A stretch of DNA of 41,988 nucleotides, from assembly GCA_900320585.1 (NCBI GenBank), contig ONSV01000002.1, positions 1-41,988 on the forward strand. Reading direction: 5' to 3'. Position numbers and translations under genes: made by a program. Origin of the DNA: an uncultured Prevotellaceae bacterium (GTDB lineage: Bacteria; Bacteroidota; Bacteroidia; Bacteroidales; Bacteroidaceae). Below the pieces are notes generated by a model. The model worked only from the letters and a program-made list of their open reading frames with translations, searched no databases and was not told where the DNA came from. Positions within the stretch are counted from its first letter, which is position 1. Every line of letters begins with the position of its first letter. This document shows positions 36,105-41,988 of this stretch, in pieces.

Positions 36105-36770
36105 TTACCAGTTGATGGGCGTGAGTTGATGTTGCTGCAGGAATGCGTTGGCTTGAGAGAAATGGTGGTTGCCAAACCACCCGCCCCTGTTGGCCGAGAG
36201 CGGCGAGGGATGCACCGACTGCAGTACGAGATGCTTGCTGCGGTCGATAAGCGCCGCCTTGCTGCGGGCATAACCGCCCCAGAGGATGAAGACGAGATGC
36301 TGGCGGTGCATGCTGAGAGCACGGATGGCCGCGTCGGTGAATGTCTCCCAGCCCTGCCTTTGGTGACTTGCCGCCTGATGCGCCCTCACGGTAAGCGTGG
36401 CGTTGAGCAAGAGCACTCCCTGCTCGGCCCATCGGGTGAGGTTGCCCGACGCTGGCATGGGTTTCCCTAGGTCGAGCTCTATCTCCTTGAAGATATTGAT
36501 GAGCGACGGGGGCATGGGCACCCCTTCGGGCACCGAGAAGCTCAGTCCCATGGCCTGTCCGGGCTCATGGTAGGGGTCCTGTCCGATGATCACCACCTTC
36601 ACCTTGTCGAACGGGCACAGGTTGAAGGCGTTGAAGATCAGTTTTCCAGGAGGGTAGCAGGCATACTGCCCATACTCCCTCCTCACCATCTGCACGAGGT
36701 TGGCGAAATAAGGTTGCTCAAACTCCGTCTGGAGGTAATGTTTCCAGGAGGCATCGATTTTTACGTCCAT
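36105..36770 (-). CDS. ung: Uracil-DNA glycosylase, family 1
   Basis: The 221-residue enzyme removes uracil from DNA. The water-activating motif GQDPYHEPGQAMGLSFSV, the uracil-recognition region LLLNATLTVRAHQAASH, and the DNA-minor-groove loop HPSPLSANRG near the C-terminus are all present. Length is normal for Ung. The ATG at 36770 gives MDVKIDASW; a longer frame reaches back through the intergenic hairpin and is rejected. It lies 77 bp after gpmI, and the DUF3109 gene starts 4 bp after its stop. Confidence 0.96.
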   Translation of the reverse strand: MDVKIDASWKHYLQTEFEQPYFANLVQMVRREYGQYACYPPGKLIFNAFNLCPFDKVKVVIIGQDPYHEPGQAMGLSFSVPEGVPMPPSLINIFKEIELDLGKPMPASGNLTRWAEQGVLLLNATLTVRAHQAASHQRQGWETFTDAAIRALSMHRQHLVFILWGGYARSKAALIDRSKHLVLQSVHPSPLSANRGGWFGNHHFSQANAFLQQHQLTPINW

Positions 36771-36792
36771 GTGGGGAGCTTTTTTAACAAGC

Positions 36793-36822
36793 GCCTCCCC
36801 TCTTCGTGAGAGGAGGGGAGGC
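36793..36822 (-). promoter_or_regulatory. GC-rich hairpin between gpmI and ung
   Basis: GCCTCCCCTC (36793-36802) and GAGGGGAGGC (36813-36822) form a perfect 10-bp stem with a 10-nt loop. No U tract follows on the minus strand, so it is a doubtful terminator. The minus-strand sequence AGCTCCCC just before the ung ATG (plus 36773-36780) could also pair with the GGGGAG arm, so the two pairings might compete. Confidence 0.42.
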
Positions 36823-36847
36823 TGACAGATGCGGTTATTGCAAAAGA

Positions 36848-38368
36848 TTAATTGTCGTGGATCAGGTTGTTGCCAGTCATGTCGGCAGGCTGCTCCAGTC
36901 CCATGATATGCAGTATCGATGGAGCCACGTCGGCCAGTCGTCCGTTCTCCACCCATGCGCTGTTGTTATCGGTCACATAGATGAACGGCACGGGGTTGAG
37001 CGAGTGGGCGGTATTGGGTGTGCCGTCCTCGTTGATGGCATTGTCGGCGTTGCCATGGTCGGCGATGATAATGGCCTCATAGCCAGCGGCCTTGGCGGTC
37101 TCAATCACCTCGCGCACGCAGTTGTCCACGGCCCATACGGCCTTGGCGATGGCGTTGTACACACCAGTGTGTCCCACCATGTCGCCATTGGCGAAGTTCA
37201 CCACGATGAAGTCATACTTCTCGGTCTTGATGGCCTCCACCAGTTTGTCTTTCACCTCATAGGCGCTCATCTCCGGTTTCTTGTCGTAGGTTGGCACCTT
37301 CGGCGAGGGAACGAGGATACGGTCCTCATTCTCGTAGGGAGCCTCGCGCCCGCCATTGAAGAAGAAGGTGACGTGGGCATATTTCTCGGTCTCTGCCGTA
37401 TGGAGCTGTTTCTTGCCCAGTTTCGAGAGATACTCACCGAGGGTGTCCTCCACGTTCTCCTTCGGGAAGAGGATGTGCACGCCCTTGAAGTTGGCATCGT
37501 AGGGAGTCATGCAGTAGTACTGCAGACCGGCGATGGTGTGCATGCCCTGCTCAGGCATGTCTTGCTGGGTGAGCACATGGGTGAGTTCCTTGGCGCGGTC
37601 GTTGCGGAAGTTGATGAAGATCACCACGTCGCCTTCCTGGATTGTGCCGTCGACAGTGGCATTGTTGATGGGTTTGATGAACTCATCGGTCACCTTGTCG
37701 TCGTAGCTCTCCTGCATGGCCTGCACCATGTCCTGTGCCTGTTTTCCCTTGCCCTCTACGAGCAGGTCGTAGGCTTCCTTCACGCGCTCCCAGCGCTTGT
37801 CGCGGTCCATGGCGTAGAAACGTCCCACGATAGAGGCGATGGCGGCATCATTTTTCTGGCAGACCTCGGTGAGCTGGCGGATGAATCCGATGCCACTCTT
37901 CGGGTCGGTGTCGCGGCCGTCCATGAAGCAGTGCACGAACGTGTTCTTCAGTCCATACTGCTTGCCTATCTCGACGAGGGCGAAGAGATGGTCGAGCGAG
38001 GAGTGCACGCCACCATCTGAGGTGAGTCCCATCAGGTGGAGCCGCTTGCCTGTCTCCTTGGCATAGGTGTAGGCATTGACAATCTCGGGATTCTTCAGTA
38101 TCGACCCGTCTTTGCAGGCGCGGTTGATTTTCACCAGGTCCTGATAGACCACGCGTCCGGCACCGATATTGAGGTGTCCCACCTCGGAGTTACCCATCTG
38201 TCCGTCGGGCAGGCCGACGTCCTCGCCCGAGGCTTGCAGTTGAGAGTGAGCGCTCACGGCGTTCAGATAGTCGAGATAAGGAGTGGGTGTGCGGAAGATC
38301 ACGTCGCCCTCTCCATGTTTGCCGATACCCCATCCATCGAGTATCATAAGAAGTGCTTTTTTTGCCAT
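36848..38368 (-). CDS. gpmI: 2,3-bisphosphoglycerate-independent phosphoglycerate mutase
   Basis: The 506-residue enzyme interconverts 3- and 2-phosphoglycerate in glycolysis with two manganese ions. It begins [13 protein letters not shown], has the phosphoserine loop [17 protein letters not shown] with the catalytic Ser in NSEVG, then [11 protein letters not shown], and the C-terminal metal residues in [12 protein letters not shown] and ADHGNADNA. The length is typical. A good promoter lies 37 bp upstream of the ATG. Confidence 0.96.
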   Translation of the reverse strand: MAKKALLMILDGWGIGKHGEGDVIFRTPTPYLDYLNAVSAHSQLQASGEDVGLPDGQMGNSEVGHLNIGAGRVVYQDLVKINRACKDGSILKNPEIVNAYTYAKETGKRLHLMGLTSDGGVHSSLDHLFALVEIGKQYGLKNTFVHCFMDGRDTDPKSGIGFIRQLTEVCQKNDAAIASIVGRFYAMDRDKRWERVKEAYDLLVEGKGKQAQDMVQAMQESYDDKVTDEFIKPINNATVDGTIQEGDVVIFINFRNDRAKELTHVLTQQDMPEQGMHTIAGLQYYCMTPYDANFKGVHILFPKENVEDTLGEYLSKLGKKQLHTAETEKYAHVTFFFNGGREAPYENEDRILVPSPKVPTYDKKPEMSAYEVKDKLVEAIKTEKYDFIVVNFANGDMVGHTGVYNAIAKAVWAVDNCVREVIETAKAAGYEAIIIADHGNADNAINEDGTPNTAHSLNPVPFIYVTDNNSAWVENGRLADVAPSILHIMGLEQPADMTGNNLIHDN

Positions 38369-38404
38369 TTTTTATTGATTTTTGTTGTTGAGTCTTTTGT
38401 GGTG

Positions 38405-38436
38405 CAAAGATAGTGCAAGGCGGGAGAAAAACCAAA
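38405..38436 (-). promoter_or_regulatory. Promoter of gpmI
   Basis: On the minus strand TTTG (plus 38433-38436), 20 bp, and TATCTTTG (plus 38405-38412) match the Bacteroidetes consensus. Transcription would start near 38398, giving a 30-nt leader. Confidence 0.7.
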
Positions 38437-38494
38437 AAATATTTGAGTTTTCCGCAGCCTATCTTTGCGCTTCAGCACAAAGATAGTGCAAGGC
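38405..38494. repeat. 17-bp direct repeat carrying the gpmI -7 element
   Basis: CAAAGATAGTGCAAGGC occurs at 38405-38421 and again at 38478-38494, exactly. Both copies contain a minus-strand TATCTTTG, but only the first has a -33 TTTG. The second copy also forms a 9-bp perfect hairpin with CTATCTTTG at 38459-38467 (10-nt loop), just behind the end of the four-helix-bundle gene. Confidence 0.7.
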
Positions 38495-38498
38495 AAGC

Positions 38499-39275
38499 TT
38501 ATTCTCGGGGATACTGAGAACTCTGAGTATTCTGAGTACTCTGAGCATTCTGAGAACTCTGAGTATTCTGAGAACTCTGAGTACTCTGATTACTCCGAGT
38601 ACTCCGATTGCCCTGATCGCTTTGAAGGTTATTTCTGTATTTAAGGCGGCTTTGAAACATACGCTCTTTGATACCGCCTTCTTTTACGAATCGGTCTTGC
38701 ATGGTTATCAGGAGTTTATGGAGCATATAAATAGCTTGGTGGATGAGGGTGATGCATAGATTGGCGATTTCCTCATCATTCATAATTTTGATTTTCTCAG
38801 CATAATCTCTTTTTATCTGCTCACTTCTTGTATATTGACGCATTCTCTCAAACCTTGGGTGTTGGATCCCCCATTGTGAAATGTTGCGAACCCTCAAGTA
38901 ATCCATATAGTCTTCAAGCAGCTCTTCCAAGCTGGCCTTAGCCACGTTTGTCAGTTTGATTTCGGTCTCGCTCGAAACGAGAGAGGCTTGATTGCCTTCG
39001 GCGATATTTTGTTTTCCACTTCGGGCCGCCTGCACCATTTGGTCAATGGTGCGGTCACCTACCACAAGAAAATGTTGAGTGAAATAAAAAGTGATGTCAT
39101 AGATCATCTCCGTGACCTGATAGACCCTCAAATTTCGGTAATGCCCATGCTTTGGCAAAAAGGTGATAGGAGAATTCTGATTATTCTGAAAACTCTGAGT
39201 ACTCTGAGTACTCTGAGTATTCCGATTACTTTGATTATTCTGAGAATCTTGATTATTCTGATTGCCTTGATTCAT
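38499..39275 (-). CDS. Four-helix-bundle (23S-rRNA-IVP-like) protein with Asn/Gln/Ser/Thr repeat tails
   Basis: With the ATG at 39275 the product has 258 residues. The core (about 40-215) is a four-helix-bundle protein of the S23/IVP type with the suffix form seen in Bacteroidetes: LRVYQVTEMIYDITFYFTQ, QMVQAARSGKQNIAEGNQAS, ETEIKLTNVAKASLEELLEDYMD. Tails on both ends are built of three-residue units X-[N/S/T]-Q coded by 9-bp DNA repeats. The known family has no firm biochemical role; some members lie in rRNA intervening sequences. The gene is clearly richer in A/T than its neighbours, suggesting transfer or loose selection. A start at 39335 is possible but would lie upstream of the predicted transcription start. 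Confidence 0.82.
   Translation of the reverse strand: MNQGNQNNQDSQNNQSNRNTQSTQSTQSFQNNQNSPITFLPKHGHYRNLRVYQVTEMIYDITFYFTQHFLVVGDRTIDQMVQAARSGKQNIAEGNQASLVSSETEIKLTNVAKASLEELLEDYMDYLRVRNISQWGIQHPRFERMRQYTRSEQIKRDYAEKIKIMNDEEIANLCITLIHQAIYMLHKLLITMQDRFVKEGGIKERMFQSRLKYRNNLQSDQGNRSTRSNQSTQSSQNTQSSQNAQSTQNTQSSQYPRE
38513..38621. repeat. 9-bp tandem repeat coding the C-terminal tail
   Basis: About twelve imperfect 9-bp units of the type CTCTGAGTA, TTCTGAGAA and TTCTGAGTA stand head to tail. Each unit codes three residues (minus strand ACT CAG AGT = Thr-Gln-Ser and variants), so unit gain or loss would keep the frame. Confidence 0.85.
39174..39272. repeat. 9-bp tandem repeat coding the N-terminal tail
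   Basis: About eleven imperfect 9-bp units of the same kind as the C-terminal block (CTCTGAGTA, TTCTGATTA and variants) lie directly after the start codon. The two blocks share unit length, phase and several identical units, pointing to a common origin. Confidence 0.82.
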
Positions 39276-39307
39276 GGTGTTATTGGACTGTTGCTGATTG
39301 TCAGCTG

Positions 39308-39315
39308 CAAATATA
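39308..39315 (-). promoter_or_regulatory. -7 element of the four-helix-bundle gene
   Basis: On the minus strand TATATTTG fits TAnnTTTG; transcription would start near 39301, about 26 nt before the ATG at 39275. No TTTG is at the proper distance. It supports the shorter start. Confidence 0.48.
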
Positions 39316-39320
39316 CAAAA

Positions 39321-39354
39321 ATTATCGGCAAACACAGATGTGCTTGCCGATAAT
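39321..39354 (-). terminator. Terminator of hsp20
   Basis: ATTATCGGCAA (39321-39331) pairs with TTGCCGATAAT (39344-39354), and an inner CACA/TGTG stem closes the loop. On the minus strand TTTTTG follows (overlapping the stem end), 24 nt after the hsp20 stop. Confidence 0.72.
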
Positions 39355-39377
39355 TAAAAGAGGAACCATACAGTCTG

Positions 39378-39803
39378 TTATCCAATCTCTATGGCTCTTG
39401 CCACTTTCACCTTGGTCTCCTCGATCTTGGGCAGGTCGACGGTGAGGATACCATCGTTTACCTTTGCGGCAATCTTCTCTTTGTCCACATCGTCGGGCAG
39501 GATGAGGGCCTGCTCATATTTGGTGTAAGAGAACTCGCGTCTGAGGTAGTGCATCTTCTCGTCATCCTCCTTCTTCTCATTCTTCTGCTCCATCTTGATG
39601 ATGAGGTTTCCCTCGTCGTTGATGTTCACAAAGAAGTCCTCCTTCTTCAGCCCGGGAGCGGCTACCTCTACCACATACTTGCTATCGCTTTCCATCACGT
39701 TGATGGCAGGAGCGGTGGTCGATGCCTTCGGCACGTTGAGACCTACACTCATCAAATCGTTGAACAACTCTGGCAACCAATAATTTCTACTCATAGTTCT
39801 CAT
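39378..39803 (-). CDS. Small heat shock protein, Hsp20/alpha-crystallin family
   Basis: The 141-residue protein has an alpha-crystallin domain (about 32-135): APAINVMESDSKYVVEVAAPGLKKEDFFV, then the signature NDGILTVDLPK near 115-125. The N-terminal arm is short (NYWLPELFNDLMSV). Such proteins hold unfolding proteins as oligomers in the cytoplasm. The C-terminal IxI-type motif is reduced to ARAIEIG. The ATG at 39803 is preferred over 39794 because AGGAG lies 9 nt upstream. It stands alone, with a sigma-54-like promoter and its own terminator. Confidence 0.93.
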   Translation of the reverse strand: MRTMSRNYWLPELFNDLMSVGLNVPKASTTAPAINVMESDSKYVVEVAAPGLKKEDFFVNINDEGNLIIKMEQKNEKKEDDEKMHYLRREFSYTKYEQALILPDDVDKEKIAAKVNDGILTVDLPKIEETKVKVARAIEIG

Positions 39804-39812
39804 AACTTAAAT

Positions 39813-39817
39813 CTCCT
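39813..39817 (-). promoter_or_regulatory. Shine-Dalgarno sequence of hsp20
   Basis: On the minus strand AGGAG lies 9 nt before the ATG at 39803. Clear Shine-Dalgarno sites are rare in Bacteroidetes and none of the other genes here shows one as plain, so it decides the start. Confidence 0.6.
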
Positions 39818-39885
39818 ATTTTTAATTGTTTATTGAATTTTCTTTTTCCGGAGGCCTTGATTCCCATTGGCCTTCGCCCTATATA

Positions 39886-39902
39886 TTGCAACCAATGTGC
39901 CA
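39886..39902 (-). promoter_or_regulatory. Sigma-54-type promoter of hsp20
   Basis: On the minus strand TGGCAC (plus 39897-39902), five bases ATTGG, and TTGCAA (plus 39886-39891) match the -24/-12 consensus TGGCAC-N5-TTGCW. Transcription would start near 39876, leaving a 73-nt leader to the ATG at 39803. No TAnnTTTG element is present on the minus strand between here and the gene. Confidence 0.62.
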
Positions 39903-39914
39903 TAACCAAAATTA

Positions 39915-39948
39915 TGACAATTTGGCAGAAACGTGTGTCAATTTGTCA
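39915..39948. promoter_or_regulatory. Paired 13-bp repeats, candidate activator sites
   Basis: TGACAATTTGGCA (39915-39927) and TGTCAATTTGTCA (39936-39948) agree in 11 of 13 bases and begin exactly 21 bp apart, two helical turns. They lie directly upstream of the sigma-54-type promoter, at about -39 to -72, where an enhancer-binding protein could sit. The protein is unknown. Confidence 0.45.
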
Positions 39949-40008
39949 AAACCCATCGAAAAACACCAGTTCTCACGCATCACATCGCAGTTGTTGGGGA
40001 AAAATGAT

Positions 40009-40016
40009 TAACTTTG
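40009..40016 (+). promoter_or_regulatory. Distal -7 element before the CapA-family gene
   Basis: TAACTTTG fits TAnnTTTG, 118 bp upstream of the ATG. There is no TTTG at the right distance, so it may be a weak or regulated start. Confidence 0.4.
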
Positions 40017-40051
40017 CGATTGCATCTCTAAGTTACTCTGTCTCGGCATAA

Positions 40052-40071
40052 AAAATGAACCCGTTCATTTT
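40052..40071. promoter_or_regulatory. Palindrome overlapping the -33 element of the CapA-family promoter
   Basis: AAAATGAAC (40052-40060) and GTTCATTTT (40063-40071) are exact complements around CC. The right arm overlaps the -33 TTTG (40069-40072), a position fitting a repressor operator. Confidence 0.5.
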
Positions 40072-40099
40072 GTTATGCGCTCGACTTTACGTAACTTTG
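40069..40099 (+). promoter_or_regulatory. Proximal promoter of the CapA-family gene
   Basis: TTTG (40069-40072), exactly 19 bp, and TAACTTTG (40092-40099) match the Bacteroidetes consensus. The start would be near 40106, 28 nt before the ATG. Confidence 0.75.
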
Positions 40100-40133
40100 C
40101 AATGCTTGCAAAATATCATAACTACATATCCAA

Positions 40134-41303
40134 ATGAACACATCCCACACCACATTTCCCTTTGGGAAACGAAACGTATTTCGTCAGGGCCTCCTCGTGG
40201 TCCTTGCCTCCATCTTCTCATGCTGCACGGGCAATGCCCAGGGCGGTTCCGAAAGCACCATTCCCGCCGAGCCCCAGGAGCATAAGGTGACCCTCATCTT
40301 TGGAGGCGACCTGATGCAGCACGAGCCACAGATCAAGGCCGCCCGCACAGCCAATGGCACCTACGACTACAGCGACGTATTCGACTATATGGCCCCTGAG
40401 ATACAACGTGCCGACATCGCCATCGCCAACTTCGAGGTGACGCTCGGAGGGCCTCCTTATAAAGGCTACCCGCAGTTCTGCGCCCCCGACGAGTACCTGA
40501 AAGCTGCCATCGACTGTGGCTTCGACGTGCTCACCACCTGCAACAACCACAGCGTGGACACCTATGCGAGGGGTATCAACCGCACCATTCTGATGATGGA
40601 CTCACTGGGCGTGAAGCACCTGGGCACCTATCGCAACGCTACCGAGCGCGAGGCACTCTACCCGTTCATCATCGAGCACGACAGCATCCGCATCTGCCTG
40701 CTCAACTACACTTACGGCACCAACGGCATCCGTGTGCCGGCACCCTGTGTCGTCAACCTCATCGACACCACGGTCATCGCCCGCGATATCGCCAAGGCCA
40801 AGTCGATGAATCCCGACGTCATCATCTGTATGCCACACTGGGGCGACGAGTATGTGCTGCTGCCCAACAAAAGCCAGCGCGACCTGGCCGACTGGCTTTT
40901 CGCCCAGGGCGTAGACCACATCATCGGCGGACACCCACACGTGGTGGAGCCTATAGAGGTGAGGGAGCAAAATGGCGAGAAACACCTGCTGGCCTACTCG
41001 CTGGGCAACTTCGTGTCGAACCAGTCGCGCCCCAACACCGATGGAGGCACGATGGTGCGGATGACGCTCACCAAGCGCGACGGACACACCACACTCACCG
41101 ACTGCGGATACAACCTCTACTGGGTATCACGTCCCGTGACTTCGGGCCGTCGCCAATACCGCGTGCTGCCCGCAGGCTTCCCCGCCGACAGCCTCAACGC
41201 CACCGAACGCGCCAAGCGCGACACCTACCTGAAGAACACCCGCGCCCTCTTCGCCAAGCACAACAAGGGCATCGAGGAGTACATTGTCGGTGTGAACAAG
41301 TGA
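40134..41303 (+). CDS. CapA-family (PGA_cap) metallophosphatase-fold protein
   Basis: The 389-residue protein has a hydrophobic export segment (about 18-36, GLLVVLASIFSCCTGNAQ) and the CapA/PgsA calcineurin-like fold. Metal and fold motifs are FGGDLMQH, ADIAIANFEVTLGG, TTCNNHSVDTYARG, MPHWGDEYV, IIGGHPHVVEP and YSLGNFVSNQ. CapA relatives are known from poly-gamma-glutamate capsule systems of Bacillus, but no capB/capC-like genes lie here, and many Bacteroidetes members have unknown substrates. The cysteine pair near residue 31 might be a lipobox, though IFSC is a poor match. It is a single gene with a promoter, an operator-like palindrome and a downstream hairpin. Confidence 0.87.
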   Translation: MNTSHTTFPFGKRNVFRQGLLVVLASIFSCCTGNAQGGSESTIPAEPQEHKVTLIFGGDLMQHEPQIKAARTANGTYDYSDVFDYMAPEIQRADIAIANFEVTLGGPPYKGYPQFCAPDEYLKAAIDCGFDVLTTCNNHSVDTYARGINRTILMMDSLGVKHLGTYRNATEREALYPFIIEHDSIRICLLNYTYGTNGIRVPAPCVVNLIDTTVIARDIAKAKSMNPDVIICMPHWGDEYVLLPNKSQRDLADWLFAQGVDHIIGGHPHVVEPIEVREQNGEKHLLAYSLGNFVSNQSRPNTDGGTMVRMTLTKRDGHTTLTDCGYNLYWVSRPVTSGRRQYRVLPAGFPADSLNATERAKRDTYLKNTRALFAKHNKGIEEYIVGVNK

Positions 41304-41396
41304 GTATTCTGATGGTTTTGAACTACGGATTATACTGATATTTCTGATATCACGACGCCGTATACACCTCATCACCCATTTCAAAAGCATTGTTAT

Positions 41397-41425
41397 TATC
41401 ATCCTCCCTTTTTGGGGGGATGATA
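41397..41425 (+). terminator. Probable terminator of the CapA-family gene
   Basis: Positions 41397-41408 (TATCATCCTCCC) pair with 41414-41425 (GGGGGGATGATA), with one T-G wobble and a TTTTT loop. Only a weak T-rich tail (GTATTTGTT) follows. It lies 94 nt after the stop of the CapA-family gene. The rest of the 347-bp gap 41304-41650 holds a promoter and no convincing gene. Confidence 0.58.
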
Positions 41426-41520
41426 GTATTTGTTATGTTCAAAAACCATTTTTTTAAAGTGTTTGTCATGCCTTTCGCATGGAGATATCCTGTTCGAAAA
41501 GCAAAAAAAGTGGCTGAAAT

Positions 41521-41551
41521 TTTGAACTTTAGAATATTTGTGCTATTTTTG
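41521..41551 (+). promoter_or_regulatory. Promoter of the last, partial gene
   Basis: TTTG (41521-41524), exactly 19 bp, and TATTTTTG (41544-41551) match the Bacteroidetes consensus. The leader to the ATG at 41651 would be about 93 nt. Confidence 0.68.
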
Positions 41552-41650
41552 TGGCGATATATGTATGCTTTTTTCCCTCCTTGTGAAAAGGCGGGCCTCT
41601 ATGACTTGGAAATGTATTACCGAAAAACATCAATATAACCATAAACAATC

Positions 41651-41988
41651 ATGACTAAAAAAATCCATTTATTCCTTACGATGCTGCTATGCGCAGTGTT
41701 CGGAATGGTGCAGGCCCAAGAGGTGACTCTTGACTTCACCACCAATGACTGGGGACTACCCGAAAGCAAAGCCAACCAACTTCTTGAATCCAAAACCTTC
41801 ACCAACAGCGATGGATATACCATCACTTTGGAAGGTGCTGGAGAGGGAAATGGTTACTATTTCAACACCCAAGGCTATCTCATGCTGGGCAAAAAAGGAG
41901 CATCCCTTACGCTTCCCGCCTTCAACTTCAAAGTATCCAGAATTGATGTGGTTGGAAGAAGCGGAGCTTCTGGTTCTACTATTCAAAA
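41651..41988 (+). CDS. Secreted protein, N-terminal part only (runs off the window)
   Basis: The frame is open from the ATG at 41651 to the window end, 112 codons. It begins with a signal peptide (TKKIHLFLTMLLCAVFGMVQA, cleaved probably after AQA-type residues) and continues with a beta-rich sequence: VTLDFTTNDWGLP, YTITLEGAGEGNGYYF, GYLMLGKKGASLTLPAF and VSRIDVVGRSG. This N-terminal pattern is common in large secreted or surface proteins of Prevotella and looks like a jelly-roll domain. The function cannot be told without the rest. It has its own promoter candidate. Confidence 0.8.
   Translation, partial: MTKKIHLFLTMLLCAVFGMVQAQEVTLDFTTNDWGLPESKANQLLESKTFTNSDGYTITLEGAGEGNGYYFNTQGYLMLGKKGASLTLPAFNFKVSRIDVVGRSGASGSTIQ

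Noticed and set aside
36806..38020. 404-codon open frame on the plus strand
   Set aside because: Antisense of gpmI, whose motifs are complete; composition is a codon-bias artefact.
38513..38621. Repeat block as a possible CRISPR array
   Set aside because: Units are 9 bp, head to tail, without spacers, and lie in frame inside a coding region.
41390..41638. 82-codon open frame on the plus strand
   Set aside because: It starts inside the terminator-like hairpin and runs through a promoter; composition fits intergenic A/T-rich sequence.

Overview
The window looks like chromosome of a Bacteroidales bacterium, most likely a Prevotella/Segatella-type member of the Prevotellaceae. The evidence is the gene order of the division and cell-wall cluster, the repeated occurrence of Bacteroidetes-type promoters (TTTG, 19-20 bp, TAnnTTTG), a glycine-lipid (GlsA/GlsB-like) gene pair, a hybrid two-component regulator next to a GH95 fucosidase, and a GC-rich third-codon bias in most genes. 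The genus call is inference; no rRNA or marker search was possible.

Left part (1-8.6 kb): a probable operon of a membrane-anchored protein of unknown function, a TlpA-like thioredoxin with an N-terminal DUF4369-like domain, and dgt. Facing it are a small lipoprotein gene and a minus-strand group running glsA-like, glsB-like, then a large secreted beta-helix protein.

Centre (8.8-25.3 kb): a compact, essentially complete Bacteroidetes dcw cluster on the plus strand: mraZ, rsmH, ftsL, ftsI-type PBP, murE, mraY, murD, ftsW, murG, murC, ftsQ, ftsA, ftsZ, then a yqeY-like gene. It is headed by three exactly spaced TGGGG direct repeats of the kind MraZ binds. A second promoter with a structured leader sits before murG. 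recO converges on the end of the cluster. tRNA-Glu and rpsT then share one promoter and one terminator, followed by gyrB.

Right part (28.9-42 kb): a hybrid histidine kinase with a periplasmic TPR sensor and an AraC output domain, a possible small RNA, a GH95 alpha-L-fucosidase, and an AraC regulator. On the minus strand follow gpmI, ung and a DUF3109 gene, a low-GC four-helix-bundle gene with repeat-encoded Asn/Gln-rich tails, and hsp20. On the plus strand are a CapA-family protein and the start of a secreted protein cut by the window edge.

The points most worth a second look are a consensus-like sigma-54 promoter with two 13-bp repeats set 21 bp apart upstream of hsp20, the repeat-tailed four-helix-bundle protein, the possible small RNA between the hybrid regulator and the fucosidase, and the MraZ operator. 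No CRISPR array, insertion sequence, prophage or rRNA gene was seen.
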